Source: Actinomycetes bacterium
GTDB lineage: Bacteria; Actinomycetota; Actinomycetes; Actinomycetales; Actinomycetaceae
Direction of reading: 5' to 3'
DNA: 45,887 bases
Assembly: GCA_023387755.1 (NCBI GenBank)
Contig: JAEWHO010000044.1
Location: 1-45,887 of the forward strand
Each line of letters begins with the position of its first letter. The stretch's first letter is position 1. The translations under genes were made by a program, and so were the position numbers. The notes beneath the pieces are model-generated. The model did not search any database, was not told the DNA's origin, and worked only from the letters and a program-made list of their open reading frames with translations. Shown one piece after another: positions 1-9,550 of this stretch.

Positions 1-1899
1 TTCCCGGGTGGCGAGCACCAAGTAATCGGCCTGCTCGTAGTCGCGAATGGCGAGTACCTGGGCGATATATTCATCCGGTTGGAAGGCCAGCAGGTTCGCC
101 ACGTGCTGGCCCTTGGCATCGCGCCCACCTTCGGGCAGCTCGTACCCCTTAGCGCGGTAGACGCGGCCGAAGTTCGTGAAGAACAGCAGCCAATGGTGGG
201 TGGTGGTGGTGAAGAAATGCTCCACGATATCGTCTTCGCGTAGCGCCGCCCCGCGCACACCTTTACCGCCGCGCCGCTGGGAGCGGTAGTTGTCAATCCG
301 GGTGCGTTTGGCGTAGCCGCCGCGGGTGATGGTGACGACGACGTCTTCTTCGGGAATAAGATCCTCCACCGACATATCGCCGTCGTGCGGAATAATCGTG
401 GTGCGGCGTTCGTCGCCGTACTTTTCCACCGTCTCGCTCAGCTCGTCACCGATGATGGCGCGCTGCCGTTCGGGTTTAGTCAGGATGTCCTTATAGTCAG
501 CAATCCGCAGCTGTTCAGCCTCATGCTGTTCCTGGATTTTCAATCGTTCCAGGGCGGCCAGGCGGCGCAGCTGCAAGGACAGGATCGCCTCGGCCTGCTT
601 CTCATCGATACCGAGCAGCTCCATGAGTCCGCTGCGCGCATCCTCGGTGGTGCGGGACTGGCGAATCAGCGCAATGACCGCATCCAGCGCATCCAGGGCC
701 CGCATATAACCTTCGAGGATATGCATGCGATCTTCGGAGCGCTTGAGTAGGAAGCGGGTGCGGCGCACCACGACGTCCAGCTGGTGGCTGACCCAGTGAG
801 AGATGAACCCATCCAGGGACAACGTGCGCGGCACGCCGTCCACGAGGGTGAGCATATTAGCCGGGAAGTTACTTTGTAGCGCCGTGTACTTGTACAGGTT
901 GTTCAGCACAACCTTGGCTACGGCGTCGCGTTTGAGAACGACGACGATACGCTGGCCCGTACGGCCTGAGGATTCGTCGCGCACATCCGCGATCCCGTTC
1001 AGGCGCCCGTTCTTGACTGCTTCCGCAATATTTTCTTGCAGCCGGTCCGGGTTGACCTGGTAGGGCAGTTCGGTAATGACTAGGCATTGCCGGCCCTGGA
1101 TTTCTTCGACCTCCACCACGGCCCGCTGGGTGATGGAGCCGCGCCCGGTACGGTAGGCCTCCTCAATACCGCGCCGGCCCAGGATAGTTGCGCCGGTGGG
1201 GAAGTCGGGGCCTTTAATGCGTTGTAGGAGGGCTTCGAGGAGTTCTTCGCGGCTGGCGTCCGGGTGGTCCAGGTACCAGCGCACGCCGTCGGCCACTTCC
1301 CGCAGGTTATGGGGCGGGATACGGGTGGCCATACCCACTGCGATCCCCTCCGAGCCGTTGACGAGTAGGTTCGGGATCCGAGCTGGCAGCACCACGGGTT
1401 CGAGGTTGCGGCCATCGTAGTTTTCTTGGAAATCGACGGTGTCTTGATCAATATCCCGCACCATTTCCATCGCCAACGGTGCCATTTTGGCTTCCGTATA
1501 ACGCGGGGCGGCCGCACCCTGATTCCCGGCGGAACCGAAGTTACCCTGGCCGGCCACCAGCGGGTAGCGCAGCGACCACGGCTGCACCATACGTACGAGG
1601 GTGTCGTAGATGGCGCTGTCACCGTGCGGGTGGTAGTTACCCATAACGTCACCGACGATGCGGGCGGACTTGGAGAAGGCAGAGTCAGGCCGATAACCGC
1701 CGTCGTACATCGCGTATAGCACGCGCCGGTGGACGGGTTTCAGACCGTCACGCACGTCGGGTAGGGCGCGCCCGACGATCACGCTCATGGCGTAGTCCAG
1801 GTAGGACCGCTGCATCTCGTTGGTCAGGTCCACCTGTTCAACGCCTTGGCGGCCGTCATTCACCACGTCGAGGTTTTCGCTGGTGTGCTCATCGCTCAC
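1..1899 (-). CDS. gyrA: DNA gyrase subunit A (3' end beyond window)
   Basis: GyrA is the breakage-reunion subunit of the A2B2 type II topoisomerase that introduces negative supercoils. The GTG start at 1899 begins MSDEHTSENLDVV and has AAGGAAAG about 12 nt upstream. The frame stays open to base 1, giving 633 codons of a usual 800-850, so the end of the C-terminal DNA-wrapping domain is missing. Visible motifs are YLDYAMSVIVGRALPDVRDG, the quinolone-determining stretch GNYHPHGDSAIYDT and the catalytic tyrosine in AAPRYTE. The quinolone-contact positions are Ser and Asp, as in E. coli; mycobacteria have Ala at the first. It lies 54 bp downstream of gyrB on the same strand, so the two are probably co-transcribed. 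It is absent from most gene lists because its stop codon is outside the window. Confidence 0.97.
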   Translation of the reverse strand, partial: MSDEHTSENLDVVNDGRQGVEQVDLTNEMQRSYLDYAMSVIVGRALPDVRDGLKPVHRRVLYAMYDGGYRPDSAFSKSARIVGDVMGNYHPHGDSAIYDTLVRMVQPWSLRYPLVAGQGNFGSAGNQGAAAPRYTEAKMAPLAMEMVRDIDQDTVDFQENYDGRNLEPVVLPARIPNLLVNGSEGIAVGMATRIPPHNLREVADGVRWYLDHPDASREELLEALLQRIKGPDFPTGATILGRRGIEEAYRTGRGSITQRAVVEVEEIQGRQCLVITELPYQVNPDRLQENIAEAVKNGRLNGIADVRDESSGRTGQRIVVVLKRDAVAKVVLNNLYKYTALQSNFPANMLTLVDGVPRTLSLDGFISHWVSHQLDVVVRRTRFLLKRSEDRMHILEGYMRALDALDAVIALIRQSRTTEDARSGLMELLGIDEKQAEAILSLQLRRLAALERLKIQEQHEAEQLRIADYKDILTKPERQRAIIGDELSETVEKYGDERRTTIIPHDGDMSVEDLIPEEDVVVTITRGGYAKRTRIDNYRSQRRGGKGVRGAALREDDIVEHFFTTTTHHWLLFFTNFGRVYRAKGYELPEGGRDAKGQHVANLLAFQPDEYIAQVLAIRDYEQADYLVLATRE

Positions 1900-1953
1900 G
1901 GTGTGTTCTTCTTTCCTTGGCCCACCGGTGATCCCGGTGTTCGAATAGGTGGA

Positions 1954-3963
1954 TTAAATGTCGAGGAAGCGAACGTCTTTCGCATTACGTTGGATAAACG
2001 AGCGCCGGGATTCGACGTCGTCTCCCATCAAAATCGAGAAAATCTCGTCTGCCGCGGCCGCTTCTCCCAAATCGACCTGCCGTAGGGTGCGGGTTTCGGG
2101 GTTCATGGTGGTGTCCCACAGTTCGTGATCGTTCATCTCACCCAAACCCTTATACCGCTGGATAGCGGCGTCTTTGGGGAGGCGATGCCCGGCCGCGCGG
2201 CCCTGCTCGACGGCCTGGTCCCGCTCTTGGTCAGAAAAGACGTATTCGTGCGGCGCATTCGACCACTTAATCCGGTACAGCGGGGGTTGGGCCAGGTACA
2301 CGTGTCCGCCCTCGATCAGGGGTTTCATATACCGGAAGATGAGGGTGAGCAGGAGGGTGGAGATATGTTGCCCGTCGACGTCGGCGTCTGCCATCAGCAC
2401 GATCTTGTCGTAGCGGAGTTTGTCAATGTCAAACTCCTCCCCGATGCCGGTGCCAAATGCCGTAATGAGGGCGCGAATCTCCAGATTCGATAACGCCTTA
2501 TCCAGCCGGGCTTTCTCAACGTTGAGGATTTTGCCGCGGATCGGCAGAATCGCTTGGATTTCCGGGTCCCGGCCCTGCACGGCGCTACCACCGGCGGAGT
2601 CACCCTCAACGATGAAGATCTCGGTCTTGGAGGCATCCCGCGAGGTGCAATCTTTCAACTTACCCGGCATTGAGGCAGACTCCAGCACACCTTTACGGCG
2701 GGTGGCTTCGCGCGCTTTGCGGGCGGCCACGCGCGCGGCGGCGGCGGCCTGTGCCTTGCGGATAATATCCTTGGCTTCACTGGGGTGTGAATCGAACCAG
2801 TCACCGAGTTTGGAGTACATCTGCTGCTGCACAAAGGTGCGTGCCTCAGCATTGCCGAGTTTGGTTTTGGTCTGGCCCTCGAACTGGGGTTCACCCAGTT
2901 TCACGGAGATAACGGCGGTGAGGCCTTCGCGGATATCATCCCCGGTGAGGTTATCGTCTTTATCCCGCAGAATGCCGCGTTCTTTCGCGTATTTATTGAC
3001 CAGGCTGGTCAGTGCTGAGCGGAACCCTTCCTCATGGGTGCCCCCCTCAGAAGTGTTGATCGTATTGGCGTAGGTGTGGACCGATTCGGAGTAGGCCGTG
3101 GTCCACTGCATGGCCACTTCGAGAGAGATTTTCCGGTCGGTATCTTCAGCTTCGAAGTCGATTACCTCGGGGTGGATCGTCTCGGCCCGCTTGGCACCGT
3201 TAATGTATTCGACGTAGTCGTACAGCCCGCGCTCATAGCAGTAGGAAACCTGCTTATGCCGCGTCTGTTCCTCGTCGTCACTTTCCCCGGCGATCTCGTC
3301 GCCCAAATCAACAGCCCGCTCGTCCGTCAGGGTAATTCGCAGCCCCTTATTGAGGAAGGCCATCTGTTGGAAGCGTGAACGCAGGGTTTCGAAATCAAAG
3401 TCGATGGAGTCAAAAATGGCCGGGTCGGGCCAGAAGGTTTGGCTGGTACCTGTCTCCTCGGTTTCCTCTCCTTGGCGGAGGTCTCCAACTGGGTGTCCGC
3501 CGTCGGCAAAGGACTGGTACCAGGTGTATCCCTGCCGTTTCACGACGGTTTCTACCCGCGTGGACAGCGCATTGACCACGGAGATACCCACCCCGTGTAG
3601 ACCACCAGAAACCGCGTATCCGCCGCCCCCGAATTTACCGCCCGCGTGCAGGATCGTCATAACCACCTGCACAGTGGGGATACCTTCGGTGGGGTGAATA
3701 TCGACGGGAATACCGCGCCCGTTATCTTCTACCCGCACCGACCCGTCGGCCTGGATCGTTACTTCAATATGGGTGCAGTATCCGGCGAGCGCCTCATCAA
3801 CGGAATTATCAACGACCTCATACACCAGGTGGTGCAGACCGCGTTCCCCGGTGGAACCGATATACATGCCGGGCCGTTTGCGTACTGCCTCAAGCCCTTC
3901 GAGGACGGTGATGTTACTTGCGCCGTAATCTTGACGCCCTGCAGAACTCTGCGCATCAGCCAC
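1954..3963 (-). CDS. gyrB: DNA gyrase subunit B
   Basis: GyrB is the ATPase subunit of gyrase (669 aa). The GHKL ATP-binding elements are VVDNSVDEALAGY, DNGRGIPVDIHP and GGLHGVGISVVNALS. The TOPRIM domain shows IVEGDSAGGSA, PIRGKILNVEKARLDK and MADADVDGQHI. The C-terminus has the conserved QRYKGLGEMN. It is the short form without the insert of about 165 residues found in gammaproteobacteria. The frame can be read upstream to 4014, but GTG 3963 (VADAQSSAG) has AAAGGAG ten bases ahead, whereas the upstream ATG has no such site, so 3963 is preferred. The upstream gap carries a DnaA-box pair. Confidence 0.98.
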   Translation of the reverse strand: MADAQSSAGRQDYGASNITVLEGLEAVRKRPGMYIGSTGERGLHHLVYEVVDNSVDEALAGYCTHIEVTIQADGSVRVEDNGRGIPVDIHPTEGIPTVQVVMTILHAGGKFGGGGYAVSGGLHGVGISVVNALSTRVETVVKRQGYTWYQSFADGGHPVGDLRQGEETEETGTSQTFWPDPAIFDSIDFDFETLRSRFQQMAFLNKGLRITLTDERAVDLGDEIAGESDDEEQTRHKQVSYCYERGLYDYVEYINGAKRAETIHPEVIDFEAEDTDRKISLEVAMQWTTAYSESVHTYANTINTSEGGTHEEGFRSALTSLVNKYAKERGILRDKDDNLTGDDIREGLTAVISVKLGEPQFEGQTKTKLGNAEARTFVQQQMYSKLGDWFDSHPSEAKDIIRKAQAAAAARVAARKAREATRRKGVLESASMPGKLKDCTSRDASKTEIFIVEGDSAGGSAVQGRDPEIQAILPIRGKILNVEKARLDKALSNLEIRALITAFGTGIGEEFDIDKLRYDKIVLMADADVDGQHISTLLLTLIFRYMKPLIEGGHVYLAQPPLYRIKWSNAPHEYVFSDQERDQAVEQGRAAGHRLPKDAAIQRYKGLGEMNDHELWDTTMNPETRTLRQVDLGEAAAADEIFSILMGDDVESRRSFIQRNAKDVRFLDI

Positions 3964-4259
3964 GTGGATATTCTCCTTTAGTCCTCGTTTTACCGCATTT
4001 TTCGGTCTAAACACGGCATGCGCCCGGCGACCCTTCCCCCGCCTCCAACGGTGAGCTGCGGGTTTCCACGGGATCGCCCGGGCACTATTCCCAGTTTAGC
4101 GGAAAACCCCCATAACTTCAGTTTTCCACATAGTTATCCACAGATTTAGCGTGCTTGGGGATGGCTCTATCCACGGGCACGTCCCTTGGCTGCTGCTGAT
4201 CTTCGCGAGGTCGTAATCGACTTTCCGCAGGTTCACCTGATCCCTTAGGTGTAACTCCC
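3964..4259. other. gyrB upstream region (dciA-gyrB gap)
   Basis: This gene-free stretch of 296 bp separates dciA from gyrB and must hold the gyrB promoter. Its clearest content is the DnaA-box pair at 4122-4142, with a weaker box-like CTATCCACG at 4167-4175. I could not place a convincing -35/-10 pair. Confidence 0.6.
4122..4142 (+). promoter_or_regulatory. DnaA-box pair upstream of gyrB
   Basis: TTTTCCACA (4122-4130) and the consensus box TTATCCACA (4134-4142) lie 12 bp apart, start to start. The same module recurs at 9530-9550 upstream of dnaA, with 24 of 25 bases identical when flanks are included. DnaA binding here is inferred from the consensus. Confidence 0.7.
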
Positions 4260-4799
4260 TTACCCGTAGGTATCGCGGGGTCCACGGCCTTTGACCACTC
4301 GGGTGCCGCGTTTCCACGACGGCGCAGCCGGCCCCAAAATCCTGATCTCCTCAATCGCGCCGATTCCCACTTCGGCGTCAATACGCTGCTGGATCTGCGG
4401 GATCATAAACCCGAGTTGGGTTGCCCACGCAGTGGAGGTGGTGCGCACGTGCAGGACGCCGTCAGAAATTCTTTCGATCTGGCAGTGCCGGGCAATATCA
4501 GGGCCGACAATCTCCGGCCATTGCCCGCGTACTTTCCCCATCTGGATTGAGTGATCCCAGCCGGCAGCTTTAGCGAAGCGACTAACCAGGCTGAACATCT
4601 GTTGGGGATCACGTTGCGATGGTTTCGCTCCGGACCCACATTCTCCTTGGCCGGGTTGTTGGAGCGGGGCTCGGTTTGTTTCGGCGTCCTCATCGAACGG
4701 GTGCAGCACGCGTTTGCGGCCTGCCCCGCGTCGATAGCGGGCTACGCGTGAAGTTTGTAAGACGCGCTTAAAAATCACGCTGGCGAGCTCGTCACTCAT
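4260..4799 (-). CDS. dciA: DciA-like protein (DUF721)
   Basis: This is a DUF721/DciA-family protein (179 aa); in actinobacteria and many other bacteria DciA helps load the replicative helicase DnaB. ATG 4799 (MSDELASVIF) overlaps the recF stop by 8 bp in the string ATGAGTGA, which argues for translational coupling and against the longer frame reaching 4955 inside recF. The N-terminal part is basic (RYRRGAGRKR). The core contains WPEIVGPDIARHCQIERISDGVLHV and WATQLGFMIPQIQQRI, typical of DUF721. Its position between recF and gyrB matches Mycobacterium and Streptomyces. The family assignment is firm; the helicase-loading role comes from the family. Confidence 0.88.
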   Translation of the reverse strand: MSDELASVIFKRVLQTSRVARYRRGAGRKRVLHPFDEDAETNRAPLQQPGQGECGSGAKPSQRDPQQMFSLVSRFAKAAGWDHSIQMGKVRGQWPEIVGPDIARHCQIERISDGVLHVRTTSTAWATQLGFMIPQIQQRIDAEVGIGAIEEIRILGPAAPSWKRGTRVVKGRGPRDTYG

Positions 4800-6102
4800 C
4801 TGCTTCACCGCCGTGATCCAGTCCGCCGTCATGCTGGCCACCGTCACCCGGGCCATCCTCACCACATCCAGCGGCACCACCTCGCCCACTCGGGGCCTCT
4901 TCCTTAGCGCCAAGATCACCGTCGTTACTGTGGTTTTCTTCCCGATCTTCCTCATCCCAGCCGCTGATGGTGCTGGACGAGACGCGGTAGCGAGTAGCGT
5001 TCAGTTCCGCCGGAATATCACTTGGAACTGCTGCGGTAATGAAGACTTGTTCAACGGGGGCTACCAGGGCGGCCAGCTGTTGTCGGCGCGCGGTGTCGAG
5101 TTCGGCAAAAACGTCGTCGAGGATAAGGATTGGGCTGCCCGTGGTTTCTTCGGCTTGGAGTAGCTCAAATGACGCAAGCCGGAGCGCCAGTGCCAGCGAC
5201 CACGACTCCCCGTGGGAGGAATATCCGCGCGCGGGCAGCTCATTGAGTGTCAGCATCAGTTCATCGCGGTGCGGGCCGCTCAACGTGACAGCACGTTCGA
5301 TCTCTTTATCACGCTGATCGTGTAATGCGGCCAGGAGCTCGCCGCGAATCCACTCCCGATCGTGAAGTTTTTCGGTCTGATTCGGGCTGTTATCTCCCGC
5401 CAGAATACTCGTGTGCAGATCAATATGAGCCTGACTCTGCCCGTGAGAAACCCGATGGTAGGCCTCAACCACATGTGGGCGTAGCGCCCTCACCAACCCG
5501 GCGCGCGCATGAATCAGGGTGCTCCCCAAATCTGCGATCTGCTCATCCCAAATATCCAAGCTGGATGTATCAAACCCTCGCCCGGCCCTTCGCTGATTCC
5601 GGGCCGATTTCAGCAGGGCACCACGCTGGCGTAATACCCGCTCATAGTCCGATTTCACACCGGCCAAACGCGGGGTGATCTGGATCAGGAGCTCATCGAG
5701 AAAACGCCGCCGTACGGCCGGGTCTCCTTTCACGAGCGCCAAATCTTCGGGCGCAAACACCACACAGTGCACGATCCCGAGCAATTCGCGGGTGCGCACC
5801 GGACTACGGTTGAGGCGGGCCCGGTTGGCGCGACCGGCGAGGATCTCAACCTCAACGATGCTGGTGCGGTCGCCGTCGTGAACTTTCGCACGCACGACGG
5901 CGGCGTCGCAGCCCGCCCGCACGAGTGCAGTATCAGCGGCCACCCGGTGGGAGGAGAAAGTGGCAAGGTAGGCGATTGCCTCAACCAGGTTGGTTTTACC
6001 TTGCCCGTTGAGCCCGATCAGGGCACTAACCCCGGGCTCGAATTCGACGACGGCGTGCCGGTAGGACCGGAAGTCGTCAACGGCAAGGTGGCTGAGATAC
6101 AA
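4792..6102 (-). CDS. recF: DNA replication and repair protein RecF
   Basis: RecF is an SMC-like ATPase that acts with RecO and RecR to load RecA at single-stranded gaps. The N-terminus MYLSHLAVDDFRSY and Walker A GLNGQGKTN (residues 30-38) are clear. The ABC signature lies near the C-terminus (LALALRLASFELL), with Walker B ILILDDVFAELD. At 436 aa it is longer than usual because after about residue 377 it continues as a low-complexity tail rich in Gly, Asp, Glu and His (WDEEDREENHSNDGDLG... ending GGEADE). The start is 8 bp downstream of the dnaN stop, and the stop overlaps dciA by 8 bp, so all three are probably one operon. Confidence 0.96.
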   Translation of the reverse strand: MYLSHLAVDDFRSYRHAVVEFEPGVSALIGLNGQGKTNLVEAIAYLATFSSHRVAADTALVRAGCDAAVVRAKVHDGDRTSIVEVEILAGRANRARLNRSPVRTRELLGIVHCVVFAPEDLALVKGDPAVRRRFLDELLIQITPRLAGVKSDYERVLRQRGALLKSARNQRRAGRGFDTSSLDIWDEQIADLGSTLIHARAGLVRALRPHVVEAYHRVSHGQSQAHIDLHTSILAGDNSPNQTEKLHDREWIRGELLAALHDQRDKEIERAVTLSGPHRDELMLTLNELPARGYSSHGESWSLALALRLASFELLQAEETTGSPILILDDVFAELDTARRQQLAALVAPVEQVFITAAVPSDIPAELNATRYRVSSSTISGWDEEDREENHSNDGDLGAKEEAPSGRGGAAGCGEDGPGDGGQHDGGLDHGGEADE

Positions 6103-6110
6103 GGATTTCC

Positions 6111-7238
6111 TTACCCAACCACGCGGATCGGCATTAGCAGGTACCGGAAGGTGGTGTCATCCTCACCGTCGATCTCATCCTGTCCGGTCAGCACGGCCGG
6201 CTTATCCGGGTGAGTGAAGGAGAAGCGCACATAGGGCTTATTAATGACGCTGAGGCCGTCTTGCAAATACGGCGGGTTGTAGGCGGTCACGAGTTCTTCA
6301 CCCACGAGCGTCCCAGGGATTACTTCGGAAGCCTGAGCCTGCTCACCCTGCCCGGCTTCCAGCACAACCTGCCCGTCCGCGAAGGTGAGCCGCACCGGAG
6401 CGTTGCGTTCCGTTACCAGGGCCATACGTTTACATGCCTCAATAATTACGTCAGTTTCGACGACGGCGTGCGTCGGGCAGGCATCTGGGAAAAGACGCCG
6501 CACCTTCGGATAGTCTCCTTCCACCAGCTGGCTGGTCGTGTGTTTACCGGCAGCCTCAAAACCGATGAGCGAACCGGCATTGTCGGTATCCAAGCTGATG
6601 GAGACATCGGCCCCATCGGTCATAGATTTAGCGACGTCACTCAACGTACGGGCGCGTACCAGCACTGAGGTCGAGGAGGTGGGATCGGTCGGAACCCATG
6701 TCATCTCGCGCAGGGCTAGGCGGTAGCGGTCGGTAGCCATGAGCGCGATTTTCTCGCCCTCAATCTCCATGAGCACGCCGGTTAACAACGGCAGGGTGTC
6801 ATCTTTGGACGCCGCCACGGTGACCTGGTTGATAGCGCGAGCCAGGGCGGCTGATTCCACCTGCCCGGCGAGGTCTGGCATGGTTGGCAGGCCGGGGTAT
6901 TCCTCCATCGGCATGACCGGCAGATTGAAGCGGGAGGCACCACAGGTGAGAACCACTTTGTTATCTGCTAATTCGACTTCCACGGGTTTACGTGGCAGTG
7001 ACTTACAAATATCAGACATCAGCCGGCCCAGTACGAGCGCTTCCCCATCCACCTCGATTTCGGCGGGTACCTCGCACCGCGCGGAGACTTCATAGTCGAA
7101 AGATGACAGCGTGAGCACACCCCCACTGGCAACCAGCCGAATGCCGGCAAGTACGGGGATAGCCGGGCGCTGTGGCAGTGAACGAGCTGTCCACGTGACT
7201 GCTTCGGTCAGAACGTCTCGAGAAACACTGAACTTCAC
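6111..7238 (-). CDS. dnaN: DNA polymerase III beta sliding clamp
   Basis: DnaN is the ring-shaped processivity clamp that tethers DNA polymerase III and other factors to DNA. It has 375 aa, the normal length. The N-terminus MKFSVSRDVLTEAVTWTARSL is typical, followed by GVLTLSSFDYEVSARCEV. The C-terminus YRYLLMPIRVVG carries the characteristic MPIR(V/L) ending. ATG 7238 is the first start after the dnaA-dnaN gap. It lies directly upstream of recF in the same direction. Confidence 0.98.
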   Translation of the reverse strand: MKFSVSRDVLTEAVTWTARSLPQRPAIPVLAGIRLVASGGVLTLSSFDYEVSARCEVPAEIEVDGEALVLGRLMSDICKSLPRKPVEVELADNKVVLTCGASRFNLPVMPMEEYPGLPTMPDLAGQVESAALARAINQVTVAASKDDTLPLLTGVLMEIEGEKIALMATDRYRLALREMTWVPTDPTSSTSVLVRARTLSDVAKSMTDGADVSISLDTDNAGSLIGFEAAGKHTTSQLVEGDYPKVRRLFPDACPTHAVVETDVIIEACKRMALVTERNAPVRLTFADGQVVLEAGQGEQAQASEVIPGTLVGEELVTAYNPPYLQDGLSVINKPYVRFSFTHPDKPAVLTGQDEIDGEDDTTFRYLLMPIRVVG

Positions 7239-7762
7239 GATGTCTCTTTTCTGCTAGCGCTGCGCTGGGCTCCCAATGTTCCCAACCGCGGTGGACATAA
7301 CTCTGCTTTAAGCATTGCACGAATTGGCACGTGAGACCAGATCGCCAACTGAGGTGTGGATGACTACAGTGTCTCGGCTAGGTGTGGACCACTCCTGTCA
7401 CTACCTCAGACGATGAGCTCGTCACTTAACCGGTTGTACCGCTGCCCCAACGGGGATGGATTTTTGTCATTCTCTTACTTAGCTTCTTCATAGTCATAGG
7501 GGTTGTGAGTTCTGTGTAAATCCCAATTTTTGCCCGCCACTGTGCAGATCTCAGCTGTGCAGGCTGTGGGGATTATCTGGGGATCGCCGGTAGGTGGTTG
7601 TGGACTCGTTTGTGTTGTTCACGTGCCGTCCACCGAAATTACACCCTCTATCCACGCAGACTCACATCTTTTATCGCGAGTTCACACAGGCGTTGTGTAC
7701 GCGTCACCCACCGCAGGTCGTTGAGTTACCCACGGGCTGTGTATGGCACTATCACCTAGTTG
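7239..7762. other. oriC: Probable chromosomal replication origin (oriC)
   Basis: The 524-bp gap between dnaN and dnaA has no credible gene and is the usual oriC position in actinobacteria. It holds several box-like sequences one or two mismatches from the DnaA consensus: TGTGGATGA (7355-7363), TGTGGACCA (7383-7391), TGTGGACTC (7599-7607), CTATCCACG (7648-7656) and TTACCCACG (7726-7734). An AT-rich stretch around 7455-7530 could be the unwinding element. No perfect box is present here; perfect boxes occur instead at 9530-9550 beyond dnaA, so oriC could extend into that gap. Confidence 0.7.
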
Positions 7763-9331
7763 CTACCCGCGCATCGCCGTTTGCCGGATGATATTCGTTA
7801 AATCCTTGATTTGTTGGAACGTTTGGGGACGCTCCGCCATCTGTTTGGTGATCTTCTTACAGGCGTGCATCACCGTGGTGTGGTCGCGCCCGAAGGCCTG
7901 CCCGATCTTCGGCAGCGACAGATCAGTCAATTCCCGGCACAGGTACATGGCAATCTGGCGCGCATTGACCAGTGTGCGGGTGCGGTCGGTTGATCGCAGT
8001 GCATCGATGGACACATCAAAGTGCTGCGCCGTCTGCGTCATAATCATGGCCGGAGTGATCTCCTGCCCGCTGGAGTCAGTGATGAGATCTTTGAGCACCA
8101 TCTCCGCCAGTGGAAGATCTACCGGTGCCTTGGTGAGATTCGCGAACGCCGTCACCCGAATGAGGGCGCCTTCAAGCTCCCGGATATTCGTAACGATGCG
8201 GCTGGCAATATATTCCAGTACCTCACCTTCAACCTCGATATATTCCGCCTGTGCTTTCTTGCGTAAAATCGCGATGCGGGTTTCCAGATCCGGTGGCTGC
8301 ACATCCGTGAGTAGTCCCCATTCGAAGCGAGAGATCAGCCGATCTTCAAATCCCTCCAGTTGTTTAGGCGGCATATCGGAGGTGATCACCACCTGTTTGG
8401 AGTCATTGTGCAGCGTGTTAAAGGTGTGGAAAAACTCCTCCACGGTTTGTTCTTTGCCGCCGAGGAACTGGATGTCGTCGATCAGTAGGACGTCAACATT
8501 GCGGTAGCGGCGCTGGAAGTTTTCCGCTTTATCATCGCGAATCGAGTTAATGAAGTCATTGGTGAATTCCTCTGAGTTCACGTACCGCACCCGAATATTG
8601 GGGAACAGGTGCCGGGCATAGTGACCAATCGCGTGGAGGAGGTGGGTTTTCCCGAGCCCGGAGCCGCCGTAAATAAAGAGCGGGTTATAGGCCTTGGCGG
8701 GTGCTTCAGCCACCGCCGTCGCTGCGGCTTGTGCAAACCGGTTTGAGGACCCAGTAACGAAGGAGTCGAAGGTGTACTTCGGGTTAAGACGCGAGGGATC
8801 ATCTGGGGTTATTGTCGACGACGCCGGGGCGCTATCGCGCCCAGAATTACCGCTCGGGCGAGGAGCCGACTCTTGAGCCGTGGTCACCGAGGACGTTGCG
8901 GAATCACCGTGGGTCACACCGTCGGAAACGGGGGTAGGTGTAGGGACTGGAGCATTAGCAGCAGGTTCGGCGCTATCAGAGGGAATATGTTGGGGATCCG
9001 AGGTTGTGCGGGATGGATCAGCTTGGGCCTGATGAGCGGGCCTGCCGCCGGACGGCTTTACGTCCATATTCTCAAGCTCCGGATTGACCGCAAAAATCGG
9101 CGTTAGGTGGCTCCCATGCACAGCAGTAATGGAGGCCGTTAATGCGCTGCCTAGCTCTTGCTCGAGTTTCTCGCGCACCATAAGGCTAGGAACTTCAATA
9201 ATGAGGTGCTGGTCGGTCTGTGCAGCAGGGCGGGCAAGGTATAAGAATGCCACTGTAAAGCGAGGAACATCATTGTCCTGCAGAGTGCGGGCAATAATTT
9301 GGTCCCACAGCGCATCTAACTGCATGGTCAT
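7763..9331 (-). CDS. dnaA: Chromosomal replication initiator DnaA
   Basis: DnaA binds DnaA boxes and melts the origin when bound to ATP (522 aa). Domain I covers about residues 1-85 (LDALWDQIIARTLQ). A long Pro/Ser/Thr-rich linker, typical of actinobacteria, runs to about 185. The AAA+ domain has Walker A GGSGLGKTH (about 220-228) and Walker B VDVLLIDDIQFL (about 280). The DNA-binding domain IV ends with RELTDLSLPKIGQAFGRDHT and TVMHACKKI. The start could be ATG 9331 or the ATG two codons later (MQLDALW). The upstream gap has two perfect DnaA boxes, consistent with autoregulation. Confidence 0.98.
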   Translation of the reverse strand: MTMQLDALWDQIIARTLQDNDVPRFTVAFLYLARPAAQTDQHLIIEVPSLMVREKLEQELGSALTASITAVHGSHLTPIFAVNPELENMDVKPSGGRPAHQAQADPSRTTSDPQHIPSDSAEPAANAPVPTPTPVSDGVTHGDSATSSVTTAQESAPRPSGNSGRDSAPASSTITPDDPSRLNPKYTFDSFVTGSSNRFAQAAATAVAEAPAKAYNPLFIYGGSGLGKTHLLHAIGHYARHLFPNIRVRYVNSEEFTNDFINSIRDDKAENFQRRYRNVDVLLIDDIQFLGGKEQTVEEFFHTFNTLHNDSKQVVITSDMPPKQLEGFEDRLISRFEWGLLTDVQPPDLETRIAILRKKAQAEYIEVEGEVLEYIASRIVTNIRELEGALIRVTAFANLTKAPVDLPLAEMVLKDLITDSSGQEITPAMIMTQTAQHFDVSIDALRSTDRTRTLVNARQIAMYLCRELTDLSLPKIGQAFGRDHTTVMHACKKITKQMAERPQTFQQIKDLTNIIRQTAMRG

Positions 9332-9529
9332 TCTCTATTCTGCCGTTCTGGCGTTGCCGCCAGGTAGGGGTACGGCACGTATGGATAAGGACGTAGCCGG
9401 CAATTTAACCACAGGCCCAATCCGCCGCCGTCTTGGCTCCACTATGGTGCGCATAACATTCGCAGATATGCCAAACTTCTGTGGATGGGTGCGGTAAACC
9501 GCCATCGCCAGTATGCCCTATCGAGTGGG

Positions 9530-9550
9530 TTATCCACATAGTTATCCACA
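9530..9550 (+). promoter_or_regulatory. Two perfect DnaA boxes upstream of dnaA
   Basis: TTATCCACA occurs at 9530-9538 and again at 9542-9550, 12 bp apart start to start. This is the same module and spacing as at 4122-4142 upstream of gyrB. It lies about 200 bp upstream of the dnaA start, suited to DnaA autoregulation or origin function. Confidence 0.8.

Noticed and set aside
4800..4955. Long N-terminal extension of the DUF721 protein
   Set aside because: The extension lies inside recF, while ATG 4799 overlaps the recF stop in a typical coupling arrangement and fits the family N-terminus.
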